NCBI RefSeq assembly: GCF_002531755.2
Contig: NZ_CP034998.1
Location: 3,538,001 to 3,602,000, forward strand
From: Rhizobium acidisoli
Lineage (GTDB): Bacteria; Pseudomonadota; Alphaproteobacteria; Rhizobiales; Rhizobiaceae
DNA: 64,000 nucleotides
Direction of reading: 5' to 3'
Shown: one piece after another, positions 37,295-46,779 of the stretch
Position numbering within the stretch: position 1 is the first letter of the stretch
Layout: every line of letters begins with the position of its first letter
The notes under the pieces: model-generated
Databases searched by the model: none
What the model saw: the letters and a program-made list of their open reading frames with translations, nothing else
What the model was told of the DNA's origin: nothing
Program-made: the position numbers and the translations under genes

Positions 37295-37933
37295 TCAGGC
37301 CTTCAGCGCCGCGGCCTCTGCTGCGAGCCTGGTGATCCCCGCCCAGTCGCCGGCTGCGACCAGTTCCTTCGGCGCCACCCAGGAGCCGCCGACGCAGATG
37401 ACGTTCGGCAGCGACAGATAATCATTGGCGTTCTTCAGCGAAATGCCGCCAGTCGGGCAGAACAGCGTGCCTGCCAGCGGCGAGGAAAGCGCCTTGAGCA
37501 GAGCGGCGCCGCCAGCCTGCTCTGCCGGGAAGAACTTCAGCACCTGATAGCCTTCTTCGCGCAAAGCCATGACCTCGCTGGCGGTCGCAGCACCGGGAAG
37601 CAGCGGCACATCGGAATCGGCAGCGGCATCGAGCAGTTCCTGCGTCGTGCCCGGGCTGACGATGAATTTCGAGCCGGCCTCGACGGCGGCTTCCCAATGG
37701 GCGGCGTTCAGGATCGTGCCGGCGCCGACTTCGGCGCCCTCGACCTCGGCGGCGACGGCGCGCACGGCATCGAGTGCCGCCGGCGTGCGCATGGTGATCT
37801 CGATCGCCTTCAGACCGCCCGCGACAAGCGCACGGGCCAGCAGTACGGCCGACTTGGCATCGTCGACGATCAGGACCGGAACGACAGGCTGGAGTTTCAG
37901 GATGGAAAGGAGCTTCTCTGTTTTCTCGCCCAT
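37295..37933 (-). CDS. eda: 2-dehydro-3-deoxyphosphogluconate (KDPG) aldolase
   Basis: A 212-residue TIM-barrel aldolase of the Entner-Doudoroff pathway, which cleaves KDPG to pyruvate and glyceraldehyde 3-phosphate. Signatures are EITMRTPAAL (Glu base), VGAGTILN, VSPGTT, the Schiff-base Lys in LKFFPAEQAGG, and PTGGIS. It stands alone, without edd or zwf nearby. The length is that of the family. Confidence 0.93.
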   Translation of the reverse strand: MGEKTEKLLSILKLQPVVPVLIVDDAKSAVLLARALVAGGLKAIEITMRTPAALDAVRAVAAEVEGAEVGAGTILNAAHWEAAVEAGSKFIVSPGTTQELLDAAADSDVPLLPGAATASEVMALREEGYQVLKFFPAEQAGGAALLKALSSPLAGTLFCPTGGISLKNANDYLSLPNVICVGGSWVAPKELVAAGDWAGITRLAAEAAALKA

Positions 37934-38085
37934 AGCCGTGCGACTTCCTTGAAACGATTGAATTCGACCCCGAATAACGTCCTAATGGAACCTTGTCGAG
38001 ATAAAACCAATTCCTGCGACAGGGTGGGTATGAAATCCCGGGAAAGTGGGCTACCGTGCGGCATCGTCACAAAAGGTTCACCGGT

Positions 38086-38574
38086 ATGGCGAAAGAGATC
38101 GAGCGGAAGTTCCTCGTACGCAGCGATGGATGGCGTTCCGCCGTCGAGACGAAGTCTGCCCTGAGACAGGGCTATATCGCCTCGATGGACGATCGTTCCG
38201 TCCGGGTGCGTATCCTCGATGGCAGGAAGGCCAGACTGACGATCAAGATCGGCCGCAGCGCCATCACCCGTGACGAATTCGAATACGACATCCCGATCGC
38301 CGATGCCGAGGAATTGTTGCAGAACGCGATCGGCATCGTCATCGAGAAGACGCGTTACCGCGTTCCGCATGAGGGTTTCGTCTGGGAGGTCGACGTCTTT
38401 GCCGGCGAACATCGCGGCCTGGTGATTGCCGAGGTCGAGATGACCGCAGAGACCGACGATCCAGCCCTGCCCGCCTGGCTCGGCCGTGAAGTAACCGGCG
38501 ATTTCCGCTATTCCAACCAGGCCCTTGCCACAGAATATGGGCACGACAGGCATGGCCTATCGCATTCGGCCTAA
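38086..38574 (+). CDS. CYTH-domain triphosphatase
   Basis: The 162-residue product starts at the ATG at 38086 with MAKEIERKFLV, the ExExK hallmark of CYTH enzymes (Glu 4, Glu 6 and Lys 8 region). RVRILDGRKARLTIKIG and FVWEVDVF supply the other charged strands of the tunnel. Such enzymes hydrolyse inorganic triphosphate or nucleoside triphosphates. It overlaps the next gene by 23 bases. AAAAGG lies 9 bases upstream. Confidence 0.9.
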   Translation: MAKEIERKFLVRSDGWRSAVETKSALRQGYIASMDDRSVRVRILDGRKARLTIKIGRSAITRDEFEYDIPIADAEELLQNAIGIVIEKTRYRVPHEGFVWEVDVFAGEHRGLVIAEVEMTAETDDPALPAWLGREVTGDFRYSNQALATEYGHDRHGLSHSA

Positions 38575-39460
38575 GGCCGATTTCACCAGCGAGTTCCGCA
38601 GCGCCGCGAAAGAGCAGCTGGACGATGCGATCGCACTGATCGAAGAACAGCCGGACGGCGCCCATGAGGCCATCCATTCCTTTCGCAAGAACCTGAAACG
38701 ATTGCGCTCGCTCTACCGGCTCGTGGCCCGCGAGGCGCCGGATTTCCAGGATCGCGAAAATGCCAGGCTGCGCGATGCCGCCCGTTCGCTTTCGGCGATC
38801 CGCGATGCCAACGCCCTCATCGGCACGGCGCAATATCTGCAGCGGAGTGCCCGCGGGAAAGAAGAGAGCGAGGCACTCGGCCGCATCATCACCGTGCTTG
38901 AAGGCCGCCGTGACTGGATGGCGCAGGCCGAAAGCGGCCTCAAACAGCGCTTGGCGGAAACTACCGACGTTCTGACAGAGGCGGCCGCAGCCCTGGATGG
39001 GGTCTCGTTCAATGGCGGCCACCGGAAGAATGCCCGCAAGCTGGCGAAGAGCTGGCGCCGCACCGCACGAAAGGCGAAGGCGGCACTTGCCGCCTGCCAT
39101 GGTGAGGCATCTGCCGACGACTTCCACAAGCTGCGCAAACGCACCTACGACTATCGGCTCTATCATAGCCTGTTGCGCGATGTCTGGCCCGGAGCGATGA
39201 AGGCCAAGCGCGACGCGGCCAAGGAACTCGTCGAGGATCTCGGCCATATCCATGATCTTGCCGTGCTCTCCGAACTGGTCGAGGCCGAGCCGCAGCTCTT
39301 CACCCGCAATGACGACCTGGCCCATCTGCTCGACGCCATCATCTTCCGCCAGCAAGAAGACCGGCGGCAAGCGCTTGTCAAAGCCGAAACCGTCTTCGCC
39401 GATGATCCCGACGAGGAAGCACAGCGCATCGAGCTTCTCTGGCTAACGGCCGGGAGTTGA
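38552..39460 (+). CDS. CHAD-domain protein
   Basis: The 302-residue protein is called from the ATG at 38552 (MAYRIRPKADF); two alternative starts lie upstream at 38525 and 38537. CHAD domains are all-helical with conserved His/Arg clusters, visible here in EAIHSFRKNLKRLRSLYRLV near 40-60, DDFHKLRKRTYDYRLYH, and EDLGHIHDLAVL. They bind polyphosphate. CYTH and CHAD genes are commonly adjacent or fused; here they are separate but overlapping, which points to one coupled function in polyphosphate or triphosphate handling. Confidence 0.9.
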   Translation: MAYRIRPKADFTSEFRSAAKEQLDDAIALIEEQPDGAHEAIHSFRKNLKRLRSLYRLVAREAPDFQDRENARLRDAARSLSAIRDANALIGTAQYLQRSARGKEESEALGRIITVLEGRRDWMAQAESGLKQRLAETTDVLTEAAAALDGVSFNGGHRKNARKLAKSWRRTARKAKAALAACHGEASADDFHKLRKRTYDYRLYHSLLRDVWPGAMKAKRDAAKELVEDLGHIHDLAVLSELVEAEPQLFTRNDDLAHLLDAIIFRQQEDRRQALVKAETVFADDPDEEAQRIELLWLTAGS

Positions 39461-39511
39461 GGCGGCATCACTATGGGCGCCAACGCCTCTGAAATATTTC
39501 AGCAAGACCTA

Positions 39512-39542
39512 TTGACCTCAACTAATGTTGAGGTCCTAGCCT
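39512..39542 (+). promoter_or_regulatory. MerR/SoxR-type promoter with 19-bp spacer
   Basis: TTGACC at 39512-39517 and TAGCCT at 39537-39542 are separated by 19 bases. The spacer lies inside a perfect 9-bp inverted repeat, GACCTCAAC at 39514-39522 and GTTGAGGTC at 39527-39535, around TAAT. A long spacer with central dyad is the mark of MerR-family activation. The CCTCAA/TTGAGG half-sites are like SoxR boxes. The VOC gene start is at 39585. Confidence 0.7.
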
Positions 39543-39584
39543 CCGGCGGTCAAGAAAGCACAGACCTGACCCCGCGAGGAAGAA

Positions 39585-40061
39585 ATGATCGCCGAAAATA
39601 TCGCGATGCCAAAGCTGCTCGGGCTCTACGAGACCCATCTGACCGTTGCCGACCTCCAGACCTCCACGGACTTCTACCGCGATGTCGTCGGGCTCGAACC
39701 GGCGGCCTCGTTCGAGGAGCGCAAGGTCGCTTTCCTCTGGGTGGACGACAGGAAGACCGGCATGCTCGGCCTTTGGGAAACCGGAACCGGGCCGCTGAAG
39801 ATGCGGCTGCACATTGCCTTCCGGATGACCACCGCCGGCGTGCTGCAGGCGCCCACCCTGCTCAAGGAAAAGGGGGTGGAGCCTCTCGGCTTTACCGGTG
39901 AACCCGCGACGGAGCCGGTGGTTCTCGGCTGGATGCCGGCATTGTCTATCTATTTCAAGGATCCCGACGGACACTCGATCGAGTTCATCAGCATCCTCGA
40001 CGACACTCCCGACCGAAGCTTTGGCGTGCGGCCGTTTTCCGAATGGCAGGCGAAAGCGTAG
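39585..40061 (+). CDS. VOC-family (glyoxalase/bleomycin-resistance fold) protein
   Basis: A 158-residue protein with the paired beta-alpha-beta-beta-beta modules: [26 protein letters not shown] near 12-37, and [18 protein letters not shown] with its His/Glu near 128-145. GAGGAAG precedes the ATG. The likely metal ligands are the His of the first strand and His/Glu of the last. The substrate is unknown. The MerR/SoxR-type promoter suggests induction by redox-active or electrophilic compounds. Confidence 0.85.
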   Translation: MIAENIAMPKLLGLYETHLTVADLQTSTDFYRDVVGLEPAASFEERKVAFLWVDDRKTGMLGLWETGTGPLKMRLHIAFRMTTAGVLQAPTLLKEKGVEPLGFTGEPATEPVVLGWMPALSIYFKDPDGHSIEFISILDDTPDRSFGVRPFSEWQAKA

Positions 40062-40132
40062 CCGCTCATCCGCCAAGGCCGCCACCGCTGAAGGCAATTG
40101 CGCGAGCCGCCGATTTTCTGTATTTCCGCCCC

Positions 40133-41062
40133 ATGACCGACAGCCTGACACACACCAGCCCGTTCCTCGTGGCCGCACTCTACCATTTCGTTTCCGTGCC
40201 GCGCTTTGAGAGCCTCCAGGCGCCGCTGCAGACGCTGTGCGAGCAGAGCGGCGTCAAGGGAACGCTGCTTCTGGCGCATGAAGGCATCAACGGCACGATC
40301 GCCGGCCCGGATGCCGGTATTGCCGCCGTGCTTTCCTTCCTGCGGGCCCAGCCGGAATTTTCCGGCCTGGAGCATAAGGAAAGCCGCGCCTCGAAAATGC
40401 CTTTCCTGCGCATGAAGGTGAAGCTGAAGAAAGAGATCGTCACCATGGGCGTCGAGGATATCGACCCCAACAAAGTCGTCGGCACCTATGTGGCGCCTGA
40501 GGACTGGAACGCGCTGATTTCCGATCCCGATACGATCGTCATCGACACCCGCAACGATTACGAAACGGCAATCGGCACCTTTCGCGGCGCTCTCGACCCG
40601 AAGACGAAGACCTTCCGCGAATTTCCAGATTGGGTGCGCAGCAATTCCGGCCTGCACAACAAGCCCAAGATCGCCATGTATTGCACCGGCGGCATACGCT
40701 GCGAGAAGGCCACCGCCTTCATGAAGGCCGAGGGCTTCGACGAGGTCTATCATCTGAAGGGCGGCATCCTGAAATATCTCGAAGAAGTGCCGAAGGAGGA
40801 AAGCCTGTGGGACGGCGCCTGCTTCGTTTTCGACGAGCGCGTCTCCGTCGAGCACGGGCTGAAGGAAGGCGAACACCGGCTATGCCATGCCTGCCGCAAC
40901 CCGATCACCGCAGAAGAGATCACCTCGCCACTCTATGAGGAAGGCGTTTCCTGCAGCCATTGCTACGGCACCCGCACCGAAGAGGATCGGCTGCGCTACC
41001 GTCAGCGGCAGCACCAGATCGCCCTCGCCAGGAAACGCGGCCGGCGGCATATCGGCAGCTGA
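40133..41062 (+). CDS. trhO: tRNA uridine(34) hydroxylase, rhodanese type
   Basis: The 309-residue product starts at the ATG at 40133, the point where the family N-terminus ([17 protein letters not shown]) begins. The first domain is ferredoxin-like, and the second a rhodanese with the active-site [15 protein letters not shown]-terminal CHACRNP...CSHC segment forms a zinc-like Cys cluster. The family (YceA/TrhO) makes 5-hydroxyuridine at the tRNA wobble base with oxygen. It is monocistronic. Confidence 0.92.
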   Translation: MTDSLTHTSPFLVAALYHFVSVPRFESLQAPLQTLCEQSGVKGTLLLAHEGINGTIAGPDAGIAAVLSFLRAQPEFSGLEHKESRASKMPFLRMKVKLKKEIVTMGVEDIDPNKVVGTYVAPEDWNALISDPDTIVIDTRNDYETAIGTFRGALDPKTKTFREFPDWVRSNSGLHNKPKIAMYCTGGIRCEKATAFMKAEGFDEVYHLKGGILKYLEEVPKEESLWDGACFVFDERVSVEHGLKEGEHRLCHACRNPITAEEITSPLYEEGVSCSHCYGTRTEEDRLRYRQRQHQIALARKRGRRHIGS

Positions 41063-41116
41063 GCCAGGACCCTTTCCCGATCAGCCTCATTTTTCCGGAA
41101 TCTCTGTCAGCGCCCG

Positions 41117-43330
41117 TCAGGCTGCGCCAAGACGGCGCCGGCCTTCCGGCTCGGCTGCATGCCGCGCGTCCAGCATCTCGGTGATCAGATCGGCCGTCAT
41201 CGGTTTTCCGAACAGATAGCCCTGCAGGCAATCGCAGCCGAAGAGGCGCATGGCGATTGCCTGCTCCTCGGTCTCGATGCCCTCAGCCGTCACCGGAATG
41301 TCGAGAGAGCGGGCAAGCGCCACGGTCGCCTGCAGCATCTCGCGCTGGCGCTTGTCCTCATTGACCCCCATGACCAGCGAGCGGTCGATCTTGATCCGGT
41401 CGAAGCCGAACTGCCTGAGATAACCGATCGACGAGAAGCCGGAGCCGAAATCGTCGAGCGCCACTTTGACCCCCAGCGCCTTCAGCCGTTCGATCGACTG
41501 GCGGGTGCGCTGCGGATTCTGGATCATGTAGCCTTCGGTGATCTCGAGCGTGATGCGGCCGGCCTCGACCTCCGTCTGCTTCAGCACGTAGCGCACATAA
41601 TCGGCGAAGGCGGGATTGCGGAACTGACCGGGAGAGACGTTGACCGAAACGTTGAGTTCCGGCCATTGCTTGGCTGTCTCGCACGCCTTGCGCAGCACGA
41701 ACAGGCCGAGCGATTCGATGAGGCCGCTGGTCTCGGCGATTGGAATGAACACCTCGGGCGAGATAGGGCCATGACCCGGACGGTTCCAGCGCACCAGCGC
41801 CTCGACGCCGGTCGGCGCATAGGAGGCCGCATCGATCAGCGGCTGGTAGGCGAGTGTCAGATCGCCGCTTTCGATGGCCATCCTGAGGTCGAGTTCCAGC
41901 GCATTGCGCTGCTCCCGGTCGGCATCCATCGACGGATCGTAAAGCGTCATGCGCGCACGGCCGGCTTCCTTCGCCTTGTACATGGCAAGGTCGGAGCGGC
42001 GCACCAGTTCCTCGCGCCCGATCGTGCCGGCAGGCGACATGGCGATGCCGATGCTGGCCCCGACAACAACGACGCGGCGACCGATCTCCAGCGGCTCGAC
42101 CAGAAAATCGAGGATCTGCTCGGCAAGTTGCAGGGCCGCAGCATTCTCGCCGTCCGAGAGAAAGGCGATCGCAAATTCATCGCCGCCGATGCGGGCGAGA
42201 ACCGCGCCTTGCGGAATAAGCACGTCGAGACCGGCCGCCACCCCGCGGATCAACTGATCGCCGGTGCCGTGGCCATAACTGTCATTGACTTCCTTGAAAC
42301 CGTCGAGGTCGAGATACAGGAGCAGCACGTTGCGTTTGGTCTGGCGCGCCTCGACGACGAAACGGTCGACAGCAAGCCCAAGACCGTCGCGATTGGAAAG
42401 GCCGCTCAGCCGGTCGCGCAGCGTCTCTTCGCGGGCGCTGTTTTCATCGGCCTTCAGCCGGCGGCCGGCAAACCAGCCGATGACCAGCAGCACCACGAAG
42501 AACAGTCCGACAAGGCCGAGCGCTTGCAGGACCATCGGCCGCACCTGTGCGTAGCCGACATCACCCGGCGAACGCGAGGTCCAAACGAGCTTTTGAAGCG
42601 TTGCCCCCGTCGGATCGACGATCGGCACAAAATAGTCAGCCTCGAAGCTCGGCGGCGCCAGCCTCAGCCCGCCAATGACATAGGTCTGGCCGAGCGCGGT
42701 CACCCGGTCATTGTCGAGATGGCGGGCGAAGACGAGATAGCGGTGCTGGCCGGCCGGCGCATCCAGCGCACCGGATTTTTTCCGCACCAGAGCGACGCCG
42801 ACAGCGGCGACACCACGTTTGGTGGTGACGAAGCCGACTGCTTGGGGAGTCCCGGCTGTGTCGGCCGCCTTCGCCGTCTCGAACAGGGTCCAGAGCGACG
42901 GCGCGAAGAAATCCGCAAGCGGCTCCTCCATCGGCTTGCCGTCGCGATAGGCCATGATCGGCGTCTTCCCGTCATCGATGACGATCGCCATGTCGAAAAG
43001 CGAGCTGTTGACCGACATCTCGCCGTAATTGCTCACCGTCCAGGCCATGCCGTCGGGCGAATAGACGTTGACGGCGGCATCGTCCCAGGCGGCGTAATCG
43101 TCGAGCGTCGCGGCGAGCTGGTCCTCGAAAGTCTTCAACGCCCCGATCGTCGTTTCGCGCGAGCGCTCGTCATCGAGAAGATTGGCATTTTCGGCCACGC
43201 GCTCGAGCGCCGTCAGCACCATGACGGTGACAATTGCGACGATGACGGCAAAGGAAAAAAGCACGCCCGTAACGGTGATGTGACGGCCTACTCCCAAACC
43301 CTTGCTCTGCGACTTTCCGGCTGTCTGCAT
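41117..43330 (-). CDS. CHASE4-GGDEF-EAL bifunctional c-di-GMP enzyme
   Basis: The 737-residue product is called from the ATG at 43330 with AGGGAG upstream; the ATG at 43372 has no site. Helices at about 16-38 and 265-290 enclose a CHASE4 sensor domain (ETTIGALKTFEDQLAATLDDYAAWDDAA). The GGDEF domain has an intact IGGDEF. The EAL domain has VEALVRW, LEITEGYM and DDFGSGFSSIGYL with KIDRSL. Both activities are therefore possible, and the sensor likely sets the balance. It is the second dual-domain protein of the window and the only one with an intact GGDEF. Confidence 0.92.
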   Translation of the reverse strand: MQTAGKSQSKGLGVGRHITVTGVLFSFAVIVAIVTVMVLTALERVAENANLLDDERSRETTIGALKTFEDQLAATLDDYAAWDDAAVNVYSPDGMAWTVSNYGEMSVNSSLFDMAIVIDDGKTPIMAYRDGKPMEEPLADFFAPSLWTLFETAKAADTAGTPQAVGFVTTKRGVAAVGVALVRKKSGALDAPAGQHRYLVFARHLDNDRVTALGQTYVIGGLRLAPPSFEADYFVPIVDPTGATLQKLVWTSRSPGDVGYAQVRPMVLQALGLVGLFFVVLLVIGWFAGRRLKADENSAREETLRDRLSGLSNRDGLGLAVDRFVVEARQTKRNVLLLYLDLDGFKEVNDSYGHGTGDQLIRGVAAGLDVLIPQGAVLARIGGDEFAIAFLSDGENAAALQLAEQILDFLVEPLEIGRRVVVVGASIGIAMSPAGTIGREELVRRSDLAMYKAKEAGRARMTLYDPSMDADREQRNALELDLRMAIESGDLTLAYQPLIDAASYAPTGVEALVRWNRPGHGPISPEVFIPIAETSGLIESLGLFVLRKACETAKQWPELNVSVNVSPGQFRNPAFADYVRYVLKQTEVEAGRITLEITEGYMIQNPQRTRQSIERLKALGVKVALDDFGSGFSSIGYLRQFGFDRIKIDRSLVMGVNEDKRQREMLQATVALARSLDIPVTAEGIETEEQAIAMRLFGCDCLQGYLFGKPMTADLITEMLDARHAAEPEGRRRLGAA

Positions 43331-43465
43331 TACGGCTCCCTGACCGTCCGACTTTGCCAGCCAAGGGTTCAAAAACGTTTAAGCAACCACCTGTTGAAGA
43401 TTTGCGAGGAGCTATTTCTTGCCTGCTGATGCAGAAAATGAGGGAAGCAACGTCAGCCGTTTCAC

Positions 43466-44839
43466 CTAACCCGCCTTGTGATTGCCCTTCGGGAATTGTG
43501 CTGCGAGTTCGCGATACCACTTGCCGCTCTTCTTCACCGTACGCAACTGGGTCTGATAATCGACATGGACGAGGCCGAAGCGCATGCGGTAGCCTTCTGC
43601 CCATTCGAAATTATCCATCAGGCTCCAGGCAAAATAGCCGCGCATGGGATAACCGTCCTTGATGAGGTTTGCCACGACATCGAGATGGTCGCCGAGATAA
43701 TCGAGACGCATCGTATCGTCGACTTCGCCGTCGACGACACCGGTGTTGTCGCAAGCGCCGTTCTCAGTGATGTAGCATTCCGGCAGTTCGTAGCGGCGGT
43801 AAAGGTTTTCGACCAGCAGCTTCAATCCCGGCGCATAGATTTCCCAGCCGATATCGGTTTTGACGTCGCTTGCCGGCGGCGCTTTCACCGTCCAGGGGAA
43901 ATCGCCGTTGCGTTCGGCATCGTCAGTGACGCGCTCGGGCGTGTAATAATTCAGACCCCACCAGTCGAGTTTCTGGCTGATCAGCGTCATGTCGCCGTCC
44001 TCGATGACAGGCATGCGGTCGCCGAGCGCCTCAACGAATTCCTTGGGGTATTCGCCCTTGAAGACGGGATCGAAGAAGGCGCCGTTGTGAAACTGATGCG
44101 CGCGCTCAGTGGCGGCAAGATCGGCAGGGCTGTCGGAACCGGGGATGATCGAGGCAGCGTTGAGCACGAGCCCAACGGGCACATCAGGGGCTTCCGCGCG
44201 GATCGCCTCGACGCCGAGACCGTGGGCGAGGTTCATGTAGTGCATGGCGTGAAGGGCGGCCTGCATAGCGCGCTCGCCCGGCGCATGGATGCCGTAGAGG
44301 TGGCTCAGCCAGACGATGCACCAGGGTTCGTTGAAGGTCGCGACGGCGTCGAGACGATCGCCAAGCCGGTTCATCACCGTCTTGGCGTAGCGCTGAAATG
44401 CATAGGCGGTCGAGCGCGCCGTCCAACCACCGTCGCCGGCAAGCAGCAGCGGCAGGTCCCAATGATAGAGCGTCGCAAAGGTCTTGATCCCGCGCGCCTT
44501 GCAGCCGTCGACCAGCCGATCGTAGAAATCGAGCCCGGCCTCGTTCACCGCGCCCGTGCCGTCGGGGATGATGCGCGGCCAGGCAATCGAGAAGCGGTAG
44601 GCTTCGACACCCATATCCTTGATGAGATCGAGATCCTGCTCCAGCCGGTTATAGTGGTCGCAGGCGACGTCGCCATTGTCGCGATTATAGACCCGGCCGG
44701 GCATATTGCAGAAAGCATCCCAGATCGATGGCTTGCGGCCATCGGCCTTACCAGCACCTTCGATCTGGAAGGCGGCGGTGGCGACGCCGAAGGTAAAATC
44801 GCCGGGAAGGCGGCTTGCAAGCGTCTTCGCATCGATCAT
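43466..44839 (-). CDS. Family 1 beta-glucosidase
   Basis: A 457-residue glycoside hydrolase. The acid/base is Glu 171 in TFNEPW and the nucleophile Glu 359 in YITENGA; the start FTFGVATAAFQIEGA is the GH1 N-terminal signature. It has no signal peptide, so it works in the cytoplasm on imported disaccharides such as cellobiose. It is transcribed alone, with a palindromic site 93 bases upstream. Confidence 0.94.
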   Translation of the reverse strand: MIDAKTLASRLPGDFTFGVATAAFQIEGAGKADGRKPSIWDAFCNMPGRVYNRDNGDVACDHYNRLEQDLDLIKDMGVEAYRFSIAWPRIIPDGTGAVNEAGLDFYDRLVDGCKARGIKTFATLYHWDLPLLLAGDGGWTARSTAYAFQRYAKTVMNRLGDRLDAVATFNEPWCIVWLSHLYGIHAPGERAMQAALHAMHYMNLAHGLGVEAIRAEAPDVPVGLVLNAASIIPGSDSPADLAATERAHQFHNGAFFDPVFKGEYPKEFVEALGDRMPVIEDGDMTLISQKLDWWGLNYYTPERVTDDAERNGDFPWTVKAPPASDVKTDIGWEIYAPGLKLLVENLYRRYELPECYITENGACDNTGVVDGEVDDTMRLDYLGDHLDVVANLIKDGYPMRGYFAWSLMDNFEWAEGYRMRFGLVHVDYQTQLRTVKKSGKWYRELAAQFPKGNHKAG

Positions 44840-44931
44840 CTGTAAATCCCATTTCTCAGCGGGTGAATGGATCGTCCGGGCTCGGATTTAGCCAAGCCTG
44901 AAAGCAAAGTACAGGCCCGGGATTGGAAAAA

Positions 44932-44945
44932 CTGCAACGTTACAG
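44932..44945 (-). promoter_or_regulatory. Palindromic operator upstream of the beta-glucosidase gene
   Basis: CTGCAACGTTACAG is symmetric about AACGTT with one mismatch pair, the shape of LacI-family sites. On the minus strand its TTGCAG could be a -35, with TGTACT 18 bases on as a -10, so a bound repressor would block the promoter. Confidence 0.45.
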
Positions 44946-45075
44946 GAGGCACACGAATGGGCGGCGACCGCCCTCATAACGCGAATGTCAGCAGTCGTGA
45001 CTTGCTGTCGAACCGGCGATCGCGGACACAGCCAAGACGTTGCAAACAAGACATCGCAAACATGAAAGGAATCCG

Positions 45076-45480
45076 ATGCTGTCTTCGATCCATCTGCTGC
45101 AGCCCCATCTGCTGAGCCTGCTGCGCATCGTCTCGTCACTTGTGCTGTTCAGCTACGGAACGCAGAAGATCCTGCATTTCCCGGCGGCGGCCAGCGTGCC
45201 GCCCGCGGGCTCGCTCTCCTGGATCGCCGGGCTGATCGAACTCACCCTCGGCTTCCTGGTTCTGGTCGGATTCCAGACCCGGATCGCAGCCTTCGTGCTC
45301 TCGGGCCTGATGGCCTTCGCCTATTTCATCGGACATGCCTCGAAGGGCATCTATCCCGCACAGAACGGCGGCGTCGCCGCGATCCTGTTCTGCTTCGTGT
45401 TTCTCTATCTGGTCGCGGCAGGCGCCGGGCCGCTCAGCGTCGATAACCTGCTGAAGCGCGGCCGCACCACGGCTGCCTGA
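45076..45480 (+). CDS. DoxX-family membrane protein
   Basis: A 134-residue product from the ATG at 45076, which has AAAGGA five bases ahead. It has four membrane helices in the DoxX arrangement (LLRIVSSLVLFSYGTQKIL, then LSWIAGLIELTLGFLVLVGF, then the later two). Many small proteins of this type are linked to quinone or thiol redox control at the inner membrane; the role here is unknown. It ends at a strong bidirectional terminator. Confidence 0.85.
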   Translation: MLSSIHLLQPHLLSLLRIVSSLVLFSYGTQKILHFPAAASVPPAGSLSWIAGLIELTLGFLVLVGFQTRIAAFVLSGLMAFAYFIGHASKGIYPAQNGGVAAILFCFVFLYLVAAGAGPLSVDNLLKRGRTTAA

Positions 45481-45491
45481 TCACCATAAAC

Positions 45492-45530
45492 AAAACGCCG
45501 AGGCGACTTTTAAGCCCGCCTCGGCGTTTT
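45492..45530. terminator. Bidirectional terminator between the DoxX and oxidoreductase genes
   Basis: AAAACGCCGAGGCG (45492-45505) pairs with CGCCTCGGCGTTTT (45517-45530), a perfect 14-bp stem with A/T tracts at both ends, between two convergent stops. Confidence 0.92.
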
Positions 45531-45556
45531 TCATTGGGCGATGCGGATCGCTAAAG

Positions 45557-46744
45557 TCAGACCTTGACCCATGCGCCGTTCTTCTTCGAGGACGCGACGC
45601 AAGCCTCGACGAAGGCCACACCCTTCACGCCATCGTCGACTGTCGGATAGACCACGGCCTTGTCGACGGCCTTGCCCTTCTTGCGGGCGTTGATCGCATG
45701 CGCGGCTTCCGTATAGATCGTCGCAAAAGCCTCGAGATAACCCTCCGGATGCCCTGACGGTACGCGCGAGACGCGGCCGGCAGCCGCGCCCGAACCGGCG
45801 CCGCCCCGAGTGATCAGCCGTTTCGGCTCACCGAACGGCGTGTACCACAGGTAGTTCGGGTCCTTCTGGGTCCATTCCACCCCGCCCTTGCTGCCGTAGA
45901 CCCGGACCATCAGGCCGTTTTCATGGCCGGGCGCCACCTGGCTGCACCAGAGCATGCCCTTAGCCGGCTTCTCTGAGCCCTTTGCCTTGAAACGCAGCAT
46001 AACATGGGCGTTGTCATCCAGCCGGCGGCCGGGGACGAAGCTGTCGAGATCGGCAGCGAGGCTGTCGAGTTCCAGGCCTGATATGAAGGAGGCGAGATTA
46101 TAGGCATGCGTGCCGATATCGCCTGTGGAGCCGCCGACGCCGGATTGCGCCGGATCGGTGCGCCAGGCGGCCTGCTTCTGGCCGGTCTGCTCGACCGCCT
46201 CCGTCAACCAATCCTGGGGATATTCGGCCTGGACGACTCTTATATCGCCGAGTTCACCGTTCGTGATCATCTCGCGCGCCTGGCGGACCATCGGATAACC
46301 GGTGTAATTATGCGTCAGCACGAAGAGCGCGCCGCTCTCGTCGGCAATTTTCCTCAGTTTCTTCGCATCGGCAAGGTTCGATGTCAGCGGCTTGTCGCAG
46401 ATGACATGAATGCCGCGCTTCAGGAATTCCTTGGCAGCGTCGTAATGCACATGGTTCGGCGTGACGATCGCCACTGCCTCGATGCCGTTCTTCAGCTTCG
46501 CCTCGCGGATCGCCATCTCGCGGTAGCTGGAATAGGTCCGCGACGGATCGAGGCCGAGATCGCGGCCCGACTGAACCGCCTTTTCAGGCGTCGACGACAG
46601 CGCGCCGGCGATGAGATCGTACTGATCGTCGATCCGCGCCGCAATCCGGTGCACCGCACCGATAAACGCGCCGGCGCCGCCGCCGACCATGCCGAGCCGA
46701 ATGCGCGGCTCGCGGGTCTGTTCCGATGATGCTTCGATTGCCAT
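45557..46744 (-). CDS. Gfo/Idh/MocA-family sugar oxidoreductase
   Basis: The 395-residue product is read from the ATG at 46744, with AGGAGG close ahead; the frame upstream runs through a repeat and is not coding. The N-terminal Rossmann fold GMVGGGAGAFIGAVH near 15-29 and the CDKPLTSN segment (Lys of the catalytic site) mark the family of NAD-dependent dehydrogenases of inositols and sugars. GDIGTHAYNLASFISG supplies the active-site His. It follows the epimerase gene on the same strand and is probably the last step of that operon. Confidence 0.88.
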   Translation of the reverse strand: MAIEASSEQTREPRIRLGMVGGGAGAFIGAVHRIAARIDDQYDLIAGALSSTPEKAVQSGRDLGLDPSRTYSSYREMAIREAKLKNGIEAVAIVTPNHVHYDAAKEFLKRGIHVICDKPLTSNLADAKKLRKIADESGALFVLTHNYTGYPMVRQAREMITNGELGDIRVVQAEYPQDWLTEAVEQTGQKQAAWRTDPAQSGVGGSTGDIGTHAYNLASFISGLELDSLAADLDSFVPGRRLDDNAHVMLRFKAKGSEKPAKGMLWCSQVAPGHENGLMVRVYGSKGGVEWTQKDPNYLWYTPFGEPKRLITRGGAGSGAAAGRVSRVPSGHPEGYLEAFATIYTEAAHAINARKKGKAVDKAVVYPTVDDGVKGVAFVEACVASSKKNGAWVKV

Positions 46745-46779
46745 TCTATCCTCCTGAAATTTGAAACTTTGCGCGGCTG

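Noticed and set aside
41159-43429. 756-codon frame antisense to the CHASE4-GGDEF-EAL gene
   Set aside because: Shadow of an intact gene, with the typical Arg/Ala/Asp/His bias and no recognisable fold.
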